From NCBI GenBank assembly GCA_002311925.1, contig DCAK01000099.1, positions 1 through 17,178 on the forward strand: DNA of 17,178 nucleotides, in the 5' to 3' direction. Position numbers and translations under genes: made by a program. The DNA comes from Planctomycetes bacterium UBA1135. GTDB lineage: Bacteria > Planctomycetota > UBA1135. Below, piece after piece: positions 14,636 to 17,178 of the stretch (positions are counted from its first letter, which is position 1; each line of letters starts with the position of its first letter). The notes beneath the pieces are model-generated. The model made no database searches. It saw only the letters and a program-made list of their open reading frames with translations, and was not told the origin of the DNA.

Positions 14636-15133
14636 ATGCGAGCCCTCCTCTTCCTCTCCATTCTCCTGGGTTGCCAGGGGACCAGCCCTGGAATTCACCC
14701 CGAATCCGTCGTTTTATTCAAGGCCAAGGTTTTCGCCGTGCAGGAAGGGGAAACTTCGCCGCCCGGAATGACGGAGGGGGCTTCACTTGTCATGGCTCCG
14801 GAAATTATCGCCCACAAGCGGCGGTCCGCCGAAATCACCGTCACTCAGGGCGAGACGACCTGGACCCTGTCCCTGCGGGGCGACCTGATTCGAGGCATGT
14901 GGGAAGGGAGGGTCCAGGTCCGGGTCGAAGACGCCGACCCCGGGCGGAACTGGAGAGGTTGGAGGGTTCTGACTCCCCGGCCGGACGGGAGATGGTTCCT
15001 TGACCTCGGGCTGGACCCGGCCCGCGGCCAACGTGTACACGTCGAACTCCAGATGATTCCCGACCCGCATGCCTCGCCTTTCGGATTCATGCCAGGCGCG
15101 CCTCTCCCCCGTCCGGGGAATCAGTCGAACTAG
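14636..15133 (+). CDS. small lipoprotein of unknown function
   Basis: 165 residues starting with a compact lipoprotein signal: MRALLFLSILLGC, with lipobox L-L-G-C and lipidated C13. The mature part has several short beta-strand-like stretches (SAEITVTQGETTWTLSLRG, WFLDLGLDP, VHVELQMIPDP) and a Pro-rich end. That suggests a small beta-sandwich anchored to a membrane. I do not recognise a family. Support for the gene is the clean signal, its fit in the 536-bp gap between genes on the opposite strand, and the exact four-base stop overlap with the convergent HlyD gene. It is divergent from sodC with a 41-bp spacer. No Shine-Dalgarno is obvious. Confidence 0.68.
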   Translation: MRALLFLSILLGCQGTSPGIHPESVVLFKAKVFAVQEGETSPPGMTEGASLVMAPEIIAHKRRSAEITVTQGETTWTLSLRGDLIRGMWEGRVQVRVEDADPGRNWRGWRVLTPRPDGRWFLDLGLDPARGQRVHVELQMIPDPHASPFGFMPGAPLPRPGNQSN

Positions 15134-15136
15134 TTC
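15127..15136. other. 10-bp palindrome containing both convergent stop codons
   Basis: GAACTAGTTC is a perfect inverted repeat. Its central CTAG supplies TAG to the lipoprotein gene on the plus strand and TAG to the HlyD gene on the minus strand. By symmetry both proteins end in Asn-stop. It is too short with too small a loop to be a terminator; no T run follows. Confidence 0.6.
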
Positions 15137-16398
15137 ACCTTCGCCTGGACCAGGAGGCGTTCGCCGGGAACCAGGTTCAGGCCCTCGGGCCGACCGAGAA
15201 GAATCGGAAACCCAAACAGGGGGAGACCGGGGTCTCTCCAAAGTTGGGGGGGGAGCTGAGCGATGGCCGGGCCCTTGCGGATGATGGCAACGGGATGGGG
15301 ATTCCCTGGGTCGGAGACCCGGGCGACCAGCACCTCTTCCAAGCGCCCGAGGAGAGCGGCATCCGTTTCGGGGAGCCAAGCCAGGACCCCGCCGGCATGT
15401 TCCTCGGTCAGGATGAGAACCGGTTCTCCGGCAAGAACGGCTTGGCCCATGCGGGCGGCGAGTTGGCTGACCCTGCCCGCCACGGGAGCTTTCAAGCTCA
15501 AGGCTCGACGAGCCAACATGATTTCCTCGATGCGGAATCTCTGGACTCGAACAGCTTGATCAAGAGCCACGAGCCGCGGATCCTCCTTGGGGGCGGAGGG
15601 AAGCCTCGCCAGGAATGCGTCGCGGTTGCGGCGAGCCTCCTGGAGGTCCAACTCGGCGCTTTGCTTGAGGGCCTCGGTGTCCTCCAGCCGCCTCTTCGCC
15701 TGTTCGAGGGCCAATTCGAAGTCATCCCTGGCGGTCGCCGCCTCGATGCGAGCGCGCCGGGATGCAAGCAACCGAATCTTGAACTCGTCCAGCAAGCTCT
15801 GCGAAACTTCGCCGCTGGCGGCCAACCCTTCCAGTCTCCCATGTTCCCGTCGGGCCAATTCATCCACTGTGGAAACAGCCAGGAGGACCTCGTCGCTTCC
15901 GGCCAGCGAACGTTGCAGGCGGGGGATTTCCATGCGGGCTTCCTCCAATTGAAGAGCCAAGCCAAGGGTTTCGATGCGGAGACGTTGCTCATCCATGCGG
16001 AATCGGCGCAGGTCGGCAAGCCATCCGGAATGAACCCCCACCGCGTTTTCCGCCAAGGTCATCTCCAAGGCGGATGCTTCCGCTTCAAGCCGATCGAATT
16101 CCGCTCTCTGGGTTGCCAGGCGGGCCTCGAGCTCCTCCCCCTTGAAACGGACTAGGACGTCCCCAGCCTCCACCCTCTCGAAGAGGGAAAATCCCACTGA
16201 CTCCACCACTCCGACGGCAATGGGGGCAATCTCGTGCTCCTGCGCCATGGCAAGGCCTTCGAAATCCTTCCAGGAACTTTGTCGGCCCAGGAGGAATGCG
16301 CAAGCAAGCGCCGAAAAGCTCCAAACCACCACGGGCAGAACGCGCCTGAGGAAGATTGCCTTGCTTTGGCGGGATGAAAAGGGGATGGGGGCCGTCAT
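15130..16398 (-). CDS. HlyD-family membrane fusion / efflux adaptor protein
   Basis: 422 residues from the ATG at 16398. A short cytoplasmic tail and one membrane helix (about 19-38) are followed by a first lipoyl-like half-motif (APIAVGVVESVGFSLFERVEAG, split around 58-80). A long charged coiled-coil hairpin spans about 88-300, and the second lipoyl half (LKAPVAGRVSQLAARMGQAV) is at 302-321. A beta-barrel region runs to the end. Such adaptors bridge an inner-membrane exporter to the periplasm or outer membrane. I prefer 16398 because it gives TAA-A-ATG after the DUF4956 stop with GGAA about 7 bases upstream. An ATG at 16419 would add seven residues and overlap the upstream gene by 20 bp. No transporter gene is visible in the window. 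The 3' end overlaps the convergent lipoprotein gene by four bases. Confidence 0.9.
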   Translation of the reverse strand: MTAPIPFSSRQSKAIFLRRVLPVVVWSFSALACAFLLGRQSSWKDFEGLAMAQEHEIAPIAVGVVESVGFSLFERVEAGDVLVRFKGEELEARLATQRAEFDRLEAEASALEMTLAENAVGVHSGWLADLRRFRMDEQRLRIETLGLALQLEEARMEIPRLQRSLAGSDEVLLAVSTVDELARREHGRLEGLAASGEVSQSLLDEFKIRLLASRRARIEAATARDDFELALEQAKRRLEDTEALKQSAELDLQEARRNRDAFLARLPSAPKEDPRLVALDQAVRVQRFRIEEIMLARRALSLKAPVAGRVSQLAARMGQAVLAGEPVLILTEEHAGGVLAWLPETDAALLGRLEEVLVARVSDPGNPHPVAIIRKGPAIAQLPPQLWRDPGLPLFGFPILLGRPEGLNLVPGERLLVQAKVN

Positions 16399-16399
16399 T

Positions 16400-17089
16400 T
16401 TAGATTTCCGCGAGCTCATCTCTCAAGACCAAGGCCGCTTCCTGAACACCTTCGGTGGCCCGAAGCATTTCCAGGAATTCCTCGCCTCTATCCCGGTCCC
16501 TCAGCAGAATCTGGAAGACGAATTCCACCGGGCCTGAGCCCGAACCGCTGGTGCTGGAAACCTCCTTGGCCCCGGCGCAAAAACGAGCAAGCGCTGAAGG
16601 AATCCCGGAGGGGATGCCGGGTCCGTCAAAACGGCAGCGGAGATGGCCGTCGAAATGACCCCGCGCCCCGAATGAGGTCACATGGAGATAGAAGGCGGCC
16701 CCAACCATGGCCAGGGTTCCGCCCAAGGCCGCTGAATACTTTCCCGAACCAATGGCCATGCCAAGAACCAGGGAGAAGAATACGAATGTGGTGTCGCGGG
16801 TGTCCTTGAGCACGTTTCGGAATCGAATGATGGCCAGGGCGCCAAGAAGCCCGAAGGCGGTGACGAGGCTGTTGCCAATCACGAACATCACCACCGAAAC
16901 CACCATCGACATCAGGACCAAGGATTGGGTGAAGGACCGGGAAAAGCTCACACCGGAATGGGTCTTCACATACGCCCAGGCCACGACTTGCCCAAGAACG
17001 AAGGCCAGAAGGAGCCCGGTCAGAAGGGATTCTGGAGACCCCTGGCCCATGGCATCAAGCCCCCGAAAAATGCGAGAGAGGTCCTGCAT
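16400..17089 (-). CDS. DUF4956 membrane protein
   Basis: 229 residues, normal for the family. Membrane segments lie at about 20-41, 52-71, 74-90, 98-115 and 117-137. The family signature is clear: GLLGALAIIRFRNVLKDTRDTTFVFFSLVLG spans 80-110, with R89, R91, K95 and R98-D99 as the conserved charged residues. The C-terminal part (about 185-229) is soluble, alpha/beta and ferredoxin-like. The biochemical role of DUF4956 is not established, but it is repeatedly found beside VTC-type polyphosphate polymerase domain proteins, as here. The upstream gene's stop is one base away (TGA-C-ATG) and its own stop is one base before the HlyD start, indicating tight translational coupling. Confidence 0.92.
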   Translation of the reverse strand: MQDLSRIFRGLDAMGQGSPESLLTGLLLAFVLGQVVAWAYVKTHSGVSFSRSFTQSLVLMSMVVSVVMFVIGNSLVTAFGLLGALAIIRFRNVLKDTRDTTFVFFSLVLGMAIGSGKYSAALGGTLAMVGAAFYLHVTSFGARGHFDGHLRCRFDGPGIPSGIPSALARFCAGAKEVSSTSGSGSGPVEFVFQILLRDRDRGEEFLEMLRATEGVQEAALVLRDELAEI

Positions 17090-17090
17090 G

Positions 17091-17178
17091 TCAAACTCCC
17101 TCGAATACGGCGGCGGGGGGGCCCAGTCCCGACTTGTCGGCCCCGAGGACGTACTTGGGAATCGATTGGAGACGGAGG
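17091..17178 (-). CDS. C-terminus of a probable VTC-type polyphosphate polymerase domain protein (partial)
   Basis: Only 28 codons and the stop are in the window; the gene continues past the right edge. The visible C-terminus includes LRLQSIPKYVLGADKSGL. The [IV]-[SP]-K-Y-x-L-G stretch is typical of the end of VTC (vacuolar transporter chaperone-like) domains, where a lysine lies in the tunnel that synthesises polyphosphate in yeast Vtc4. The immediate neighbour DUF4956 strengthens the call. The acidic and basic tunnel residues that would show activity lie outside the window. Confidence 0.62.
   Translation of the reverse strand, partial: LRLQSIPKYVLGADKSGLGPPAAVFEGV

Noticed and set aside
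15244..16155. 303-codon plus-strand open frame
   Set aside because: It is opposite the coiled-coil part of the HlyD gene. Low stop frequency is explained by the repeated Glu/Arg/Leu codons on the coding strand.
1..17178. mobile element, phage, CRISPR or defence island
   Set aside because: No transposase, integrase, terminal repeats, spaced direct repeats, restriction enzyme or toxin-antitoxin pair is seen on either strand.

Overview
The window is high-GC coding DNA (roughly 60-65% by eye) and almost fully occupied by genes. No stretch over 300 bp lacks a gene; the largest gap is 147 bp (5043-5189). I see no tRNA, rRNA, CRISPR array, transposase or integrase. The source looks like a chromosome of an uncultured, possibly marine, Planctomycetota-type bacterium. 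The main reason is the run of secreted proteins with short signal peptides followed by 'AQD', Asp-box or D-x-D-G-D-G repeats, and C-terminal beta-sandwich modules of the kind abundant in that phylum. The HEAT/VWA protein with an 'FGPDP...W..WW' signature and the general lack of Shine-Dalgarno sites fit too. The phylum is an inference.

Layout. (1) 1-2480, minus strand: one uninterrupted reading frame running off the left edge. It starts as a complete MutY adenine glycosylase and continues, without a stop or a usable internal ATG/GTG/TTG, into a secreted-type DUF5916 protein (CBM9-like domain plus outer-membrane barrel). The junction reads as both the MutY C-terminus and a signal peptide. (2) 2529-5042, plus strand, divergent from mutY: a large membrane protein with a degenerate spermidine-synthase-like domain. 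(3) 5190-11996, plus strand: four consecutive secreted proteins, namely an Asp-box (BNR) protein, a D-x-D-G-D-G repeat protein, a HEAT/VWA protein and a metallo-beta-lactamase/lamin-tail protein. The last two appear to start with TTG. (4) 14594-11993, minus strand: a compact sodC-lpdA-lipB operon (superoxide defence, lipoamide dehydrogenase, octanoyltransferase). (5) 14636-15133, plus strand: a small orphan lipoprotein. (6) 17178-15130, minus strand: the C-terminus of a probable VTC-type polyphosphate polymerase, then a DUF4956 membrane protein and an HlyD-type adaptor, each separated by one base.

How the genes work together. Lpd and LipB serve the same lipoyl cofactor system (LipB loads octanoate on E2/GcvH domains, Lpd reoxidises the dihydrolipoyl arm). 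The four secreted proteins probably act at or outside the cell surface, and at least two share recognisable C-terminal modules that may serve attachment or export. VTC plus DUF4956 is a recurrent pairing; the added HlyD-like adaptor suggests an envelope function coupling polymer synthesis to transport, but this is inference. Both convergent gene pairs end in four-base overlaps (TTAA and CTAG) that form both stop codons.

The most notable observations are the mutY-DUF5916 fused frame, the VTC-DUF4956-HlyD operon, and the secreted four-gene block with non-ATG starts.
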